Source of the DNA: DAOQVR01 sp035341665
Lineage (GTDB): Bacteria; Chloroflexota; Anaerolineae; JAAYZQ01
Reading direction: 5' to 3'
DNA: 64,000 nucleotides
Assembly: GCA_035341665.1 (NCBI GenBank)
Contig: DAOQVR010000001.1
Location: 310,001 to 374,000 of the forward strand
Part shown: positions 8,348-16,945 of the stretch, piece by piece
Position numbering within the stretch: position 1 is the first letter of the stretch
Layout of the letters: each line of letters starts with the position of its first letter
Program-made: the position numbers and the translations under genes
Notes under the pieces: model-generated
The model's input: only the letters and a program-made list of their open reading frames with translations
Told to the model about the DNA's origin: nothing
Databases searched by the model: none

Positions 8348-9433
8348 ATGCAAAGGCTGCTGGTCATCAATCCTGGTTCGACGTCGACGAAGGTTGCCGT
8401 CTACGAAGATGAGCAACCTTTGTTTGTTGAGACACTGCGACACTCCAGCGACGAGATTGCCTCCTACGAACGCATGCTGGACCAGTTCGATTTTCGGCTG
8501 CAGGTGGTGCTGAGGCTACTCGAGGCGCGACAGATATCTTTGGTGACGCTGGCTGCGGTTGTTGGGAGAGGGGGGCTGCTGAGACCCGTGCCAAGTGGCA
8601 CGTTTACCGTGAATCGCAGGATGCTTGCGGATTTGGCCGATCCGGCTGCGACCCGCACCCATGCTTCGATGCACGGGGCTCTGCTGGCGCACGAGATTGC
8701 CTGGCGAGCGGGCATTCCAGCCTACATTGTTGACCCGGTGTGCGTGGATGAGTTCGATGACCTGGCCAGAGTCTCGGGGCTTCCAGAGATCGAGCGCAAG
8801 AGCTACTCCCATGCGCTGAACCTGAAAGCAGTAGCCAGGCGGGCGGCGCGTGAGCTTGGGCGGCCCTATGCAGAGCTTCACCTTATAATGGTTCATCTGG
8901 GCGGCGGCATATCGGTGACGGCGCATCGCCTCGGGCGGATGGTGGATGTGAACCAGGCACTTGACGGGACGGGGCCGTATGCCCCAGAGCGCTCTGGTGG
9001 CCTACCGGTGGGAGACGTGGTGCGCATGTGCTATGGTGTAGCGCCGTATGAGGGCCTGCGGCTACGCTATGACGACATGTTCGAGAAGTTGGCGGGTAGG
9101 GGTGGCTTGGTTGCGCACTTGGGCACGAACAACGGGCTAGAGGTGGAGCGTAGAATTGCGGACGGCGACACACACGCCAAGCTGATCTATGAGGCCATGG
9201 CCTACCAGATTGCCAAGGAAATCGGCTCGATGGCAACGGTGCTCAAGGGGCAGGCCGACGCTGTTGTGATCACGGGGGGCCTGGCTCACTCAGAGATGCT
9301 GCTCGGGTGGATTCGCGAGCGCGTGGGCTGGATCGCACCGGTAATCGTCTTCGCGGGAGAGGACGAGATGCTTGCCCTGGCACAGGGGGCGTTGCGTGTA
9401 TTGCGTGGAGAAGAGCAGGCGCTAGAGTACTAG
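8348..9433 (+). CDS. buk: Butyrate kinase
   Basis: A 361-residue ASKHA acyl kinase of the Buk branch: INPGSTSTKVAVY at the N-terminus, VGRGGLLRPVPSGTF (~75-90), MVHLGGGISVTAH (~182-194) and ITGGLAHSE near residue 305. It converts butyryl phosphate + ADP to butyrate + ATP, or handles branched acyl phosphates. No phosphotransbutyrylase neighbour is visible. The ribosome binding site is excellent. With ackA about 0.9 kb upstream, the region encodes two parallel substrate-level phosphorylation steps. Specificity among short-chain acids is inferred from the family only. Confidence 0.93.
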   Translation: MQRLLVINPGSTSTKVAVYEDEQPLFVETLRHSSDEIASYERMLDQFDFRLQVVLRLLEARQISLVTLAAVVGRGGLLRPVPSGTFTVNRRMLADLADPAATRTHASMHGALLAHEIAWRAGIPAYIVDPVCVDEFDDLARVSGLPEIERKSYSHALNLKAVARRAARELGRPYAELHLIMVHLGGGISVTAHRLGRMVDVNQALDGTGPYAPERSGGLPVGDVVRMCYGVAPYEGLRLRYDDMFEKLAGRGGLVAHLGTNNGLEVERRIADGDTHAKLIYEAMAYQIAKEIGSMATVLKGQADAVVITGGLAHSEMLLGWIRERVGWIAPVIVFAGEDEMLALAQGALRVLRGEEQALEY

Positions 9434-9454
9434 GCGCAGCCGCCACGGCTGCGC
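9434..9454. terminator. Hairpin after butyrate kinase
   Basis: GCGCAGCC (9434-9441) pairs with GGCTGCGC (9447-9454) over a 5-base loop directly after the buk stop codon. There is no T-run, so termination is uncertain. Confidence 0.35.
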
Positions 9455-9484
9455 GAGACCACATCTATAGGAGCTGGTTTTCGT

Positions 9485-10645
9485 ATGCATGTCTCGAATC
9501 GGATCGACAAGCTGCCACCGTATGTCTTCGCCCGCCTTGAGAAGAGGCTGCGACAGCTGGCTGCAGAGGGGCGCGACATAATTCGTCTGGACATGGGTAG
9601 CCCAGACCTTCCGCCTCCCGGGTGGGTGAGCGATACGATGTACTCATCGGCCCAGAACCCTTCGCATCATGGCTACAGTGGGTACTTCGGCACGCCAGCG
9701 TTTCGACAGGCGATATGCACCTACTACGAGAGACGTTTTGGCGTGTGTCTGGATCCTGAAAAGGAGGTAGTCTCTCTGATTGGCTCCAAGGAGGGGATCG
9801 CCAATATCGCCCTTGCCTTCGTGGACCCCGGCGAATTGGTGCTGGTGCCCGATCCAGGGTACCCAACCTACTCCTTGGGCACATTCCTCGCTGGCGGCGT
9901 GGTGTACCCGCTTCCCATGGGCGCGGAGACTGGATGGCTTCCCGATCTGGAAGCCATACCGGAGGACGTGGTCGGCGCAGCTAAGCTGTTGTGGCTGAAC
10001 TACCCGAACAACCCGACAGGTGCCATTGCTCCGGTCGAGTTCCTGGAGCGTGCAGTCGCGTTCGCCAAGAAGCACGACCTTCTCATCTGCTACGATAACC
10101 CATACTGCGACGTGACCTTTGATGGCTATGTGGCACCGAGCCTTCTGCAGATTCCGGGCGCCTTTGACGTGTCGATCGAGTTCAACTCCCTGTCCAAGAC
10201 CTACAACATGGCCGGTTGGCGGGCCGGCATGGCCGTGGGCAATGCGGTGGCCGTTGAGGCTCTTGCCAGGACCAAGACGAACATCGACTCGGGTATCTTC
10301 CGGCCAATCCAGGATGCGGCGGCATTGGCCCTCACTGGCGACCAGTCCTGGCTGAAGGAACGGAACCTGATCTACGCCGAGCGCCGTGACGTGATTCTGG
10401 AAACGCTGGACGAAATCGGCCTTAGGGCAGAGCGGCCGGTTGCCAGCCTGTATCTCTGGGTGCAGACCCCGCTTGGAGTGTCCTCCGGAACGGTCGCTGA
10501 GCGGCTCCTTGAGGAAGCAGGGATCAGCGTAACACCGGGCACCGCCTTTGGATCGCAAGGGGAGGGCTACTTCCGGATTTCTCTGGGCACCTCTACCCCG
10601 CGCATTCGGGAGGCAATGGTGCGGCTTAAGCTGATCCAGTGGTAG
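9485..10645 (+). CDS. Class I/II PLP-dependent aminotransferase (DapL/AspAT-like)
   Basis: A 386-residue fold-type I aminotransferase. Evidence includes LDMGSPDLPPP near the N-terminus, YSGYFGTPAFR, PDPGYPTYS, LNYPNNPTGA (cofactor and substrate Asn/Pro region), and NSLSKTYNMAGWR with the Schiff-base Lys near residue 238. The closest recognised groups are LL-diaminopimelate aminotransferase-like and aspartate aminotransferase-like enzymes; the substrate cannot be fixed from motifs. An AGGAGC lies about 14 bases before the ATG. Its stop overlaps the GTG of hflX by seven bases, so the two are probably co-transcribed. Confidence 0.88.
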   Translation: MHVSNRIDKLPPYVFARLEKRLRQLAAEGRDIIRLDMGSPDLPPPGWVSDTMYSSAQNPSHHGYSGYFGTPAFRQAICTYYERRFGVCLDPEKEVVSLIGSKEGIANIALAFVDPGELVLVPDPGYPTYSLGTFLAGGVVYPLPMGAETGWLPDLEAIPEDVVGAAKLLWLNYPNNPTGAIAPVEFLERAVAFAKKHDLLICYDNPYCDVTFDGYVAPSLLQIPGAFDVSIEFNSLSKTYNMAGWRAGMAVGNAVAVEALARTKTNIDSGIFRPIQDAAALALTGDQSWLKERNLIYAERRDVILETLDEIGLRAERPVASLYLWVQTPLGVSSGTVAERLLEEAGISVTPGTAFGSQGEGYFRISLGTSTPRIREAMVRLKLIQW

Positions 10646-11970
10646 AGCCTCACCGGCCAGCCGAGCCGGCCGAGACCGCAGGTCAAGCCGACTTTGGGCG
10701 CGCACTCCTGGTCGCGGTGCAGCTCAAGAGCGACCGTGGTGGCTGGCGGACGGAGGACTCGCTTCGTGAGCTGAGCCTGCTGGCGCGCACGGCAGGACTT
10801 GAGGTGGTGGGCGAGACGTGGCAGCGGGTCGATCGCTTTCACCCCGCCACGCTCATTGGCGCGGGCAAAGTAGAGGAGCTGCAGGAACTGCGCCGCGATG
10901 TCGACTGCGGCGTGGTCCTTTTTGACGACGAGCTATCACCCAGCCAGCTCCGCAACCTTGAAAGGGCGCTTGGGGGCGGAGTGAAGATACTCGATCGAAC
11001 CGCGCTGATTCTCGACATCTTCGCGCAGCACGCAAGGACGCGCGAGGGCCAGCTTCAGGTGGAGCTAGCGCAATACGAGTACCGCCTCCCCAGGCTGACC
11101 CGAGCCTGGACGCACTTGGCGCGACAAGCCGGAGGTGGAGCGGCGCGTGGCGGCGCCGGCGGAGTCGGCCTGCGTGGCCCCGGTGAGACGCAGCTCGAGG
11201 TGGACCGGCGGGAGATTGGCAGGCGTATCGCCCGGATACGGGACGACCTCGAACAGGTGCGCAAGCACCGGGCGTTGCACAGACAGCAGCGTCGGCAACA
11301 GGCCATCCCGGTTGTGGCAATCGTCGGGTACACCAACGCAGGCAAGTCAACGCTGCTCAATGCAGTGTCGGGCGCGGATGTGCTCGTCGAGGACAAGCTC
11401 TTCGCCACCCTGGACCCCACCACCCGCCGTGTGACCCTTCCGACCGGGCGCGAGGTGCTCTTCTCCGACACGGTCGGCTTCATCCAGAAGCTGCCCACAG
11501 AGCTCGTGGCGGCGTTTCGGGCGACCCTGGAGGAGATCAACGAGGCGGACCTGATCCTGCATGTCGTGGACGTTACACATCCAAATGCCAGCCAGCAAGC
11601 TGAGGCGGTCCTGGAGACACTGCGTGAGCTCGGCGTTGTGGACCGGCCCATCATTACCGCGCTCAACAAGATAGACCGAATGCCGAACGCGCCGGAGCTA
11701 TCTTCGTGGCTCAGCGAGTTCCCCAACAGCCTTGCGATCTCTGCCGCTCATGGATCGGGGCTCGATGCGCTCCTGTCGCGCGTCGAGGAGGTACTGGCGG
11801 CTGCCTCAGTGTACATCCGGGTCTGCGTGCCGTATGAGCACGCGAATCTAGTGTCCTTGTTTCACACCCACGGCACTGTGATGGAAGTGACCCACGAGGC
11901 TGACGGCAGCATCGTGGAAGGGCTGCTGCCCAGGCGTTGGCTAGAGCTTTTCCGACCCTATCTGGTCTAG
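10639..11970 (+). CDS. hflX: GTPase HflX
   Basis: A 443-residue ribosome-associated GTPase that splits stalled or heat-damaged 70S ribosomes. The N-terminal HflX domain has HPATLIGAGKVEEL (~residues 73-86); a glycine-rich linker follows (GGGAARGGAGGVGLRGPGE); the G domain has GYTNAGKSTLLNA (G1), DPTTRR (G2), DTVGFIQKLP (G3) and NKID (G4). The start is GTG, inside the end of the aminotransferase gene. Length and motifs are canonical. Confidence 0.95.
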   Translation: MVEPHRPAEPAETAGQADFGRALLVAVQLKSDRGGWRTEDSLRELSLLARTAGLEVVGETWQRVDRFHPATLIGAGKVEELQELRRDVDCGVVLFDDELSPSQLRNLERALGGGVKILDRTALILDIFAQHARTREGQLQVELAQYEYRLPRLTRAWTHLARQAGGGAARGGAGGVGLRGPGETQLEVDRREIGRRIARIRDDLEQVRKHRALHRQQRRQQAIPVVAIVGYTNAGKSTLLNAVSGADVLVEDKLFATLDPTTRRVTLPTGREVLFSDTVGFIQKLPTELVAAFRATLEEINEADLILHVVDVTHPNASQQAEAVLETLRELGVVDRPIITALNKIDRMPNAPELSSWLSEFPNSLAISAAHGSGLDALLSRVEEVLAAASVYIRVCVPYEHANLVSLFHTHGTVMEVTHEADGSIVEGLLPRRWLELFRPYLV

Positions 11971-11995
11971 CGGCGCGTGAACGCGGAGCGCCGGG

Positions 11996-12463
11996 TCACT
12001 CCCTCCGCGGGCAGCGGAGGGCGGTCACCCATGCTTCCCGTGCGCGGCGCACCCACTCCCGCTCAGGCTCATAGGTTAGTCGGTCAATGGCCTCGCCCCA
12101 AGGGAGCCAGCGGCGTTCGAACTTGGCTTCAGGTTCCCCCCAGCCTTCATGCGACCCAAGCTGCATAAGGAAATACGACTCATCTCGAACAACGTGATGG
12201 TCCTCGTGGTCGAACTCCACCGACAGGTGGTCAAGGTCCGCTAGAAGCCGCAGGTCGCCCAGCCCGGTCTCCTCCATCACCTCCCTGAGTGCGGCCTGAG
12301 CACGGCCCTCTCCCGGCTCAATGTGACCCTTTGGCAAGCGCGTTTCCGGAGCGCCCTCCGGGGTAGTGCGGAGGGGGACAACGAGAACCAGGATGCGGTT
12401 GAGTTGAGGATCGACGACCACTCCCCCCGCGGCTGCGTAGCTGCGAATCGGCTTGTCCGACAT
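11996..12463 (-). CDS. Nudix hydrolase
   Basis: A 155-residue protein with a complete Nudix box, G-x5-E-x7-REVMEETGL, at about residues 45-67, the metal and pyrophosphate site that cleaves nucleoside diphosphate-X substrates. ATG at 12463 is preferred because GGAGAGG lies just upstream; a GTG 39 bases earlier lacks support. Substrate unknown; MutT-like, Ap4A-like and ADP-ribose-like enzymes share this box. Convergent with hflX. Confidence 0.88.
   Translation of the reverse strand: MSDKPIRSYAAAGGVVVDPQLNRILVLVVPLRTTPEGAPETRLPKGHIEPGEGRAQAALREVMEETGLGDLRLLADLDHLSVEFDHEDHHVVRDESYFLMQLGSHEGWGEPEAKFERRWLPWGEAIDRLTYEPEREWVRRAREAWVTALRCPRRE
12001..12021. terminator. Hairpin at the hflX/Nudix convergence
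   Basis: CCCTCCGC (12001-12008) pairs with GCGGAGGG (12014-12021), loop of five. It lies 30 bases after hflX and inside the last codons of the Nudix gene. No T-run, so it is at best a weak terminator for hflX. Confidence 0.35.
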
Positions 12464-12487
12464 AGGGCCCTCTCCAGGAAGAAGAAT

Positions 12488-12508
12488 GGGCGGGCTCTTC
12501 ACCCGCCC
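12488..12508 (-). terminator. Terminator-like hairpin after the aldolase-Fae operon
   Basis: GGGCGGG (12488-12494) and CCCGCCC (12502-12508) form a 7-bp GC stem with a 7-base loop directly downstream, on the minus strand, of the second fusion gene, followed by ATTCTTCTT. Confidence 0.55.
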
Positions 12509-12514
12509 TCAAGC

Positions 12515-13984
12515 TCAGGGGGCATAGCGGAAGGGATGCCTCGCAGCATCTTTCTCTGCGATCATTTCCGCCAGCGAAGGACGCTCTTCGAGGGCTTTGC
12601 GTATGGCCGCGCGCATTGCCTTGTAGTTGTTGATCTTGACCCTCTGGCGGATGCTGGCTGCCGGATGGACAAACACGTTCGCGATCAGGCAGATATCGTC
12701 CAGTAGCGCCTCGGGCAGGTTGTGCCGTTCGATCGCGTGCTTCAGCGCCAGCTCTACGCCGCTAGCTGCTTCCTCATAGACCAGCCGGCGCGCCTTGGCA
12801 CCGCGAACCGTCACGGTTGGCACCAATAGTGTCATCGGGCGCTGCCGTATCAGGGCGATTTCGTGGCCTCGTCGAGCTTGTGCCTGAGCCCGCTCTATCG
12901 CCTTTCCGACCGGACCTAACTTGGAGCCCAGCAAGAGGTCGATGTGCGCCACTTCGCTGAAGGGTGGACCGGCAAAGCCTTCGCCCACGCGAAGAGTCAG
13001 GTCACTCAAGTGCGGCGGCTCAAGGTCCGACGGAAGCGAATAGGGGACGCCGCTGCTCCCCAGGGGCACCTGCCGAATGGGGATCTTGTCCAAGTTCTCC
13101 AGCTGGGTGCGCAGGTCCTCATAGTCCTCGCGTTCGAATTCGCCCCCCTGGATGAGGGGCAGCCGAGCATTGCTCATCCCGGGCAGCCCGATCATGCGGA
13201 GCCCTTCCTTCACAGCTTGGGGGCCGCCTTTGTTGGCGACGATCCGGCACAAGACCTGTATGTCCCGTTGCCGCCTGCGCACCGACTCGGCGTCTCCACG
13301 CTGTGCAGCTTGGTAGATCTCTTGCCAGATATCGGGGATCAGGTTGGCCGATGCCAGGATCACGCCGTCAGCGCCGGCCAGAAGGGCGGCGCCGGCTATC
13401 TCGTCGTGACCGCAGAAGAGGCCGATGGTGCCACGCAGTTTCTCGAGGGCAGCCATGAAGAAAGGCATGTCGCCCGAGGAGTCTTTCATGCCGATCACGT
13501 TCTCGAACGCAATCCCCATCCCCTCAGCCGTCCACCAGCGAAAGTGCGTCCCGGCGCACTGCGGGATGTTGTATAGGACAATGGGCAATCCGACCTTGTC
13601 GACCTCGGCGTAATGGTCAAAGACCTCGTTGAAAGTGGGCTTCAGGTAGTACGGCGCGACGACAAGTGCTCCGGACACGCCTGCCTCTTTGGCCCATTCG
13701 GTAAGAGAGATCGTCTCGCGCGTGCTCTGGCATCCTGTGCCCGCAAGCACGGGCACCCTGCCGGACACTTCGTCCAGGCATATCTCGATCAGCCTCTTCT
13801 TCTCCTCCAGGGACATCGAGCTGAACTCGCCGGTTGTTCCACACGGGACGACACCGTTCACGTGGGGCAAAGCAAAGCGAATCAGCTCGCGGAAGCATGC
13901 TTCGTCTATCTGATCGTGCGCGTCGAAAGGAGTGACCAGCGCGGGGAAGACACCTCGGAACCAGTCAACCTTCTTGCTTTCCAT
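12515..13984 (-). CDS. DHDPS/NAL-family aldolase fused to a formaldehyde-activating enzyme (Fae) domain, catalytic His retained
   Basis: A 489-residue two-domain protein. Residues ~5-310 are a class I (beta/alpha)8 aldolase: PCGTTGEF, LYNIPQ with the active-site Tyr, and IGMKDSSGD with the Schiff-base Lys. The Arg that DapA uses after YNVP is absent (YNIPQCAG), so lysine-pathway activity is doubtful. Residues ~330-489 match Fae: SEVAHIDLLLG (His347 at the place of the catalytic His), GPVG, and VFVHPAA near the end. Fae condenses formaldehyde with tetrahydromethanopterin. ATG 13984 has GGAGGAGAG upstream and lies one base after the previous stop; the open frame further upstream overlaps that gene. 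A formaldehyde-handling aldolase is my inference. Confidence 0.85.
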   Translation of the reverse strand: MESKKVDWFRGVFPALVTPFDAHDQIDEACFRELIRFALPHVNGVVPCGTTGEFSSMSLEEKKRLIEICLDEVSGRVPVLAGTGCQSTRETISLTEWAKEAGVSGALVVAPYYLKPTFNEVFDHYAEVDKVGLPIVLYNIPQCAGTHFRWWTAEGMGIAFENVIGMKDSSGDMPFFMAALEKLRGTIGLFCGHDEIAGAALLAGADGVILASANLIPDIWQEIYQAAQRGDAESVRRRQRDIQVLCRIVANKGGPQAVKEGLRMIGLPGMSNARLPLIQGGEFEREDYEDLRTQLENLDKIPIRQVPLGSSGVPYSLPSDLEPPHLSDLTLRVGEGFAGPPFSEVAHIDLLLGSKLGPVGKAIERAQAQARRGHEIALIRQRPMTLLVPTVTVRGAKARRLVYEEAASGVELALKHAIERHNLPEALLDDICLIANVFVHPAASIRQRVKINNYKAMRAAIRKALEERPSLAEMIAEKDAARHPFRYAP

Positions 13985-13985
13985 T

Positions 13986-15416
13986 CTATCTCTCCTCCGC
14001 GAATGCCTGGTCAATGGCTGCGCAGGTCGCGCCAAAAGCGTTGGCATGCAACCGGTGCCGATCCAGTGCCTGGGGGTTCACAGCAGCCAGCACAAAGATG
14101 ACGTGACTCCCCATCGCGGCTTCGGGAATGATACCTTTCGCCAGCCGGTCGACCACCGCCTGCGCAACGGCATTCTGAACTGGACCATAGATCATGTTGG
14201 CCTGGCGAAGGTCTTGAAGCTCATTGGTCGGGATGATGAGGGTACTGGGCCGGATGGTCAAGTTGGGTTCCAAGATGGTAGTGAGTGCCTCAAAGCCGTG
14301 GCGTGGATACGTGAGCTGGTAAGCCCAGGCATCGCCCACCGGGCCGTCCTTTGGTCCGCACAAGAGGTCAACCTGGACAGCTTCAGCACCCGTTCCTTCT
14401 CTCCCGGAGCCCAGGAACGAGCCAGAGTCCCTGACAGCGGCCAAATCCAACCCAACTGAAACGAAGCGGCCGGCCAAGGGCCCCTCGGGGAAGTCATGCG
14501 CAGATGCCGGCGTCTGGATCTTGCCCAGCTTCTCAAGCTCGAGCTGGATCTCAGCTCGGTCTTCGTGCAGCAGAGCCCCGCCCACAGGCTTCATGGGGCT
14601 TCGTGGGTACCCTGCTTCGATACCCATCAACTTCAGTGCCTGTTTGACAGCAATGCCTCCACCGTACCGGCAGAAGATGCGCGACAGCTTCTGGACCTGC
14701 AACTGCAGGGACCGCGCCGTTTCCAAGTCGCCGCGCCGGACGGCAGCCAGTACCCCCTGCCAGACTTCGGGATACACTTGGGCAGAGGCGAGGATCATGC
14801 CACTGGCCCCGCCTGCGAGCGCATTGAGCACAACCTCGTCATGCCCAATCAGCACGGAAAGCCGGTCCCCGGCGTATTCAAGGATTTCCATAGTGTAGGT
14901 CAGGTTTCCGGAGGAGTCTTTGATGCCCACAATGTTGGGGATGTCCGCAAGGTCTTGGACCACGCGGCGAGGAAGGACCGCATCTACGACCTGGGGAATG
15001 TTGTAGAGAATGATGGGCAGGTCGGGCAGAGCGCGCGCGACCGAGCAAAAGTGCTGGTAGATGCCCTTGTCGGAGGGATGGAGGAAGAAGGGTGTGACGA
15101 TGAGGCAGGCAGAGGCGCCCGCCTCCTGGGCATCGCGCGATAGCTCGATGGTGAGGCGTGTTCCGGCGGCGCCGGTGCCGGCAATGACCGGCTTGCCCCG
15201 GCACTCCTCGACGGCGATCTGGATCAAACGCCTGCTCTCATCCGGAGTCAGATAGTTGAACTCACCGGTCGTGCCACAGGGGACCAATCCATCGACGTCG
15301 GCGATGACGTGTCGGATGAGTCTTCTGTATGCTTGCTCGTCGATGGACTGGTCCTTGCCGAAGGGGGTCACCAGAGCAGGGTTGACACCTCCCGGCCTGA
15401 AGGGTCTTGTTGTCAT
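13986..15416 (-). CDS. DHDPS/NAL-family aldolase fused to a diverged Fae domain lacking the catalytic His
   Basis: A 476-residue paralogue of the downstream fusion. The aldolase part has PCGTTGEF, LYNIPQVVD (again without the DapA Arg) and VGIKDSSGN (Schiff-base Lys). The C-terminal Fae-like domain is clear from VDLLCGPKDGPVG and ILEPNLTIRPST, which resemble the VLEPNL-KPST stretch of Fae. At the catalytic His position it has Gln348 (EAVQVDLL), and the late F-H-P motif is changed to AAVNPQ. So this Fae domain is probably inactive or altered and may pair with the active one. It begins 6 bases after the unrecognised gene of the same operon. Confidence 0.83.
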   Translation of the reverse strand: MTTRPFRPGGVNPALVTPFGKDQSIDEQAYRRLIRHVIADVDGLVPCGTTGEFNYLTPDESRRLIQIAVEECRGKPVIAGTGAAGTRLTIELSRDAQEAGASACLIVTPFFLHPSDKGIYQHFCSVARALPDLPIILYNIPQVVDAVLPRRVVQDLADIPNIVGIKDSSGNLTYTMEILEYAGDRLSVLIGHDEVVLNALAGGASGMILASAQVYPEVWQGVLAAVRRGDLETARSLQLQVQKLSRIFCRYGGGIAVKQALKLMGIEAGYPRSPMKPVGGALLHEDRAEIQLELEKLGKIQTPASAHDFPEGPLAGRFVSVGLDLAAVRDSGSFLGSGREGTGAEAVQVDLLCGPKDGPVGDAWAYQLTYPRHGFEALTTILEPNLTIRPSTLIIPTNELQDLRQANMIYGPVQNAVAQAVVDRLAKGIIPEAAMGSHVIFVLAAVNPQALDRHRLHANAFGATCAAIDQAFAEER

Positions 15417-15422
15417 AATGTG

Positions 15423-16691
15423 CTACCTGTGCAGATTCTGGGCAGCGATGAAGGACAGGCCATTCGCGGTCAGCGCGCGTGCCGTTCGGTTGATCGCATC
15501 ATGCTTGTCAAGGTAGTTGCGCTCTAGCAGGGGCATGCTTCCCGAGTCCACCACTTCCTGCTTGTCGCGGAAGTAGTCGAGGATGTCTGACGGATGCTCT
15601 CGAGTCGCATCGACGACGGGATCACCGCCTTCGTGCTTGGCTGAGATGTTCGGGACTCGGGCTGCCAGGTCAACCAACTCCGCAGTGCGGTCGTAAGGCT
15701 GGCGCACGATGCTGTGGAACGTCTCCGTGATATGGTGCTCGAATCGGACGATCTCCTCCAATCCCAGCGCCCTGCGGATTTCTGCCGTGATCTCAATGGT
15801 CTCGTTGTTGACCGAGTTGCTCCAGTTGAACCCAATCAGGGACGTGGAGCCATCGCTGCGGGAAAAGAGGCGCGCTCCGATCAGCGTCCACAGAGCGGCG
15901 TATGGGTTGTCGTTGCCCATGTAGACCGATATCTTGAACTCAATGTCAATACCCAGCTTGTGCAGGAGATATCCGAGGAGTACGGTGCCAGAATTGACGT
16001 TGAGTACCTGGCGGATGCCGTAGTTCGTGTAGTAGTAAAGGTATTCGTCGACCCACTTCAGGGGATAGTGATTCGGCTGGCCCACACCACCAAAGTACCC
16101 CGTGATAGTTGCCGGCCCTCCGAGGTGGATGTTGGAGCCATCTGTGCCCTTGGTGTCGAGCGTCTCGACATAGGTTGCGCCGACGATCTGCATGGCGGCG
16201 GCAACGGCCAAGATATCCCCGTTGTCCGATTCCTGCTCTTTCATCTTGCGCACCCGGATGTAGCGGCCGGGCATCAGCTCACGGTTGGCAATCGCCTGCT
16301 TTGCCTCAGCGATCAGGAACGGGAAGTATTGCAGGGCTGAGATCTCCAGGGTCACGGCCAACTCGTCTTGGAAGGCGGTCGTGTCTGCGCTTGAGCCAAG
16401 AACCTGGCGCCGGAAGTCAGACACCGTGACAAATGCACCTTTGTCGCGCTGCTTGGTGAGCCAACGCAGGTCGGCCAAGTAGGGCGACCCGGTGGCCCGC
16501 AGGCGTTCGAGGAGGTGAGGCAGGCTGCGCGCCCTGCGCGCCTTCCGGTTGATCTCAGCCGGGGTCCCGTAGCGGGCGACGACCCCTAGGAGGTCGTTCA
16601 CCACGCGCGTGCCTGGATCCAACAAGAGAGCATTGATCTCGTCAAGTCGGCTCTTCGAGATCCTGAGCTTTCCTCGAAGGCGATCGTCCAT
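15423..16691 (-). CDS. Unrecognised conserved-looking protein, first gene of the aldolase-Fae operon
   Basis: A 422-residue soluble protein with no signal peptide or membrane segment, and no family I recognise. The first ~130 residues are helical and charged; a middle part (~150-300) is rich in Gly, Asn and Tyr (ETLDTKGTDGSNIHLGGP, then KVDEYLYYYTNYG-like text), suggesting an alpha/beta enzyme domain; the C-terminal part carries FEHHITETFHS and PNISAKHEGGD, with clustered His/Glu that could bind metal. It has a clear promoter, AGGAGG ahead of the ATG, and only 6 bases to the next gene, so it is likely part of the same pathway as the fusions. Confidence 0.75.
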   Translation of the reverse strand: MDDRLRGKLRISKSRLDEINALLLDPGTRVVNDLLGVVARYGTPAEINRKARRARSLPHLLERLRATGSPYLADLRWLTKQRDKGAFVTVSDFRRQVLGSSADTTAFQDELAVTLEISALQYFPFLIAEAKQAIANRELMPGRYIRVRKMKEQESDNGDILAVAAAMQIVGATYVETLDTKGTDGSNIHLGGPATITGYFGGVGQPNHYPLKWVDEYLYYYTNYGIRQVLNVNSGTVLLGYLLHKLGIDIEFKISVYMGNDNPYAALWTLIGARLFSRSDGSTSLIGFNWSNSVNNETIEITAEIRRALGLEEIVRFEHHITETFHSIVRQPYDRTAELVDLAARVPNISAKHEGGDPVVDATREHPSDILDYFRDKQEVVDSGSMPLLERNYLDKHDAINRTARALTANGLSFIAAQNLHR

Positions 16692-16757
16692 TTTTCCCTC
16701 CTATGTTTTGTGAGTGTGCAGAGTTCGCGCTGTGCGACACACAGGCCGTCAGCGGTG

Positions 16758-16786
16758 ATTGTATCACAAGCGACCGGGACTGTCAT
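16758..16786 (-). promoter_or_regulatory. Promoter of the three-gene aldolase-Fae operon
   Basis: Minus strand: ATGACA (16786-16781), 17-bp spacer, TACAAT (16763-16758), leaving a 5' leader of about 60 bases before the ATG at 16691. Confidence 0.6.
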
Positions 16787-16824
16787 CTTCGCTGCATGGG
16801 TGGGTTCTGGTCCGGAGACGCAGA

Positions 16825-16853
16825 AGGACCCCTGCCCTCAGGGCAGGGGTCCT
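16825..16853 (-). terminator. Hairpin terminating the tRNA transcript
   Basis: AGGACCCCTGCCC (16825-16837) and its exact complement (16841-16853) form a 13-bp stem with a 3-base loop, nine bases beyond the encoded CCA of tRNA-Arg on the minus strand. It lacks a long T-run. Confidence 0.65.
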
Positions 16854-16861
16854 CTGCTGTG

Positions 16862-16938
16862 TGGTACCCTTGGCGCGACTCGAACGCGCGGCCTTCTCCT
16901 CCGCAGGGAGACGCTCTAATCCACTGAGCTACAAGGGC
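16862..16938 (-). tRNA. tRNA-Arg (anticodon GCG)
   Basis: Full cloverleaf on the minus strand: acceptor GCCCTTG/CAAGGGT with a G-T first pair, D arm GCTC/GAGC, anticodon stem TCTCC/GGAGA with loop CTGCGGA (anticodon GCG), T arm GCGCG/CGCGC around TTCGAGT, discriminator A and encoded CCA (16864-16862). A GCG anticodon is unusual in bacteria, which mostly read CGN with ACG (inosine). Confidence 0.9.
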
Positions 16939-16945
16939 TCAAAGG

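Noticed and set aside
12515..15416. Calling the two aldolases dapA (lysine biosynthesis)
   Set aside because: Both lack the Arg that follows the YNVP motif in DapA, and both carry Fae domains, so a lysine role is not supported.
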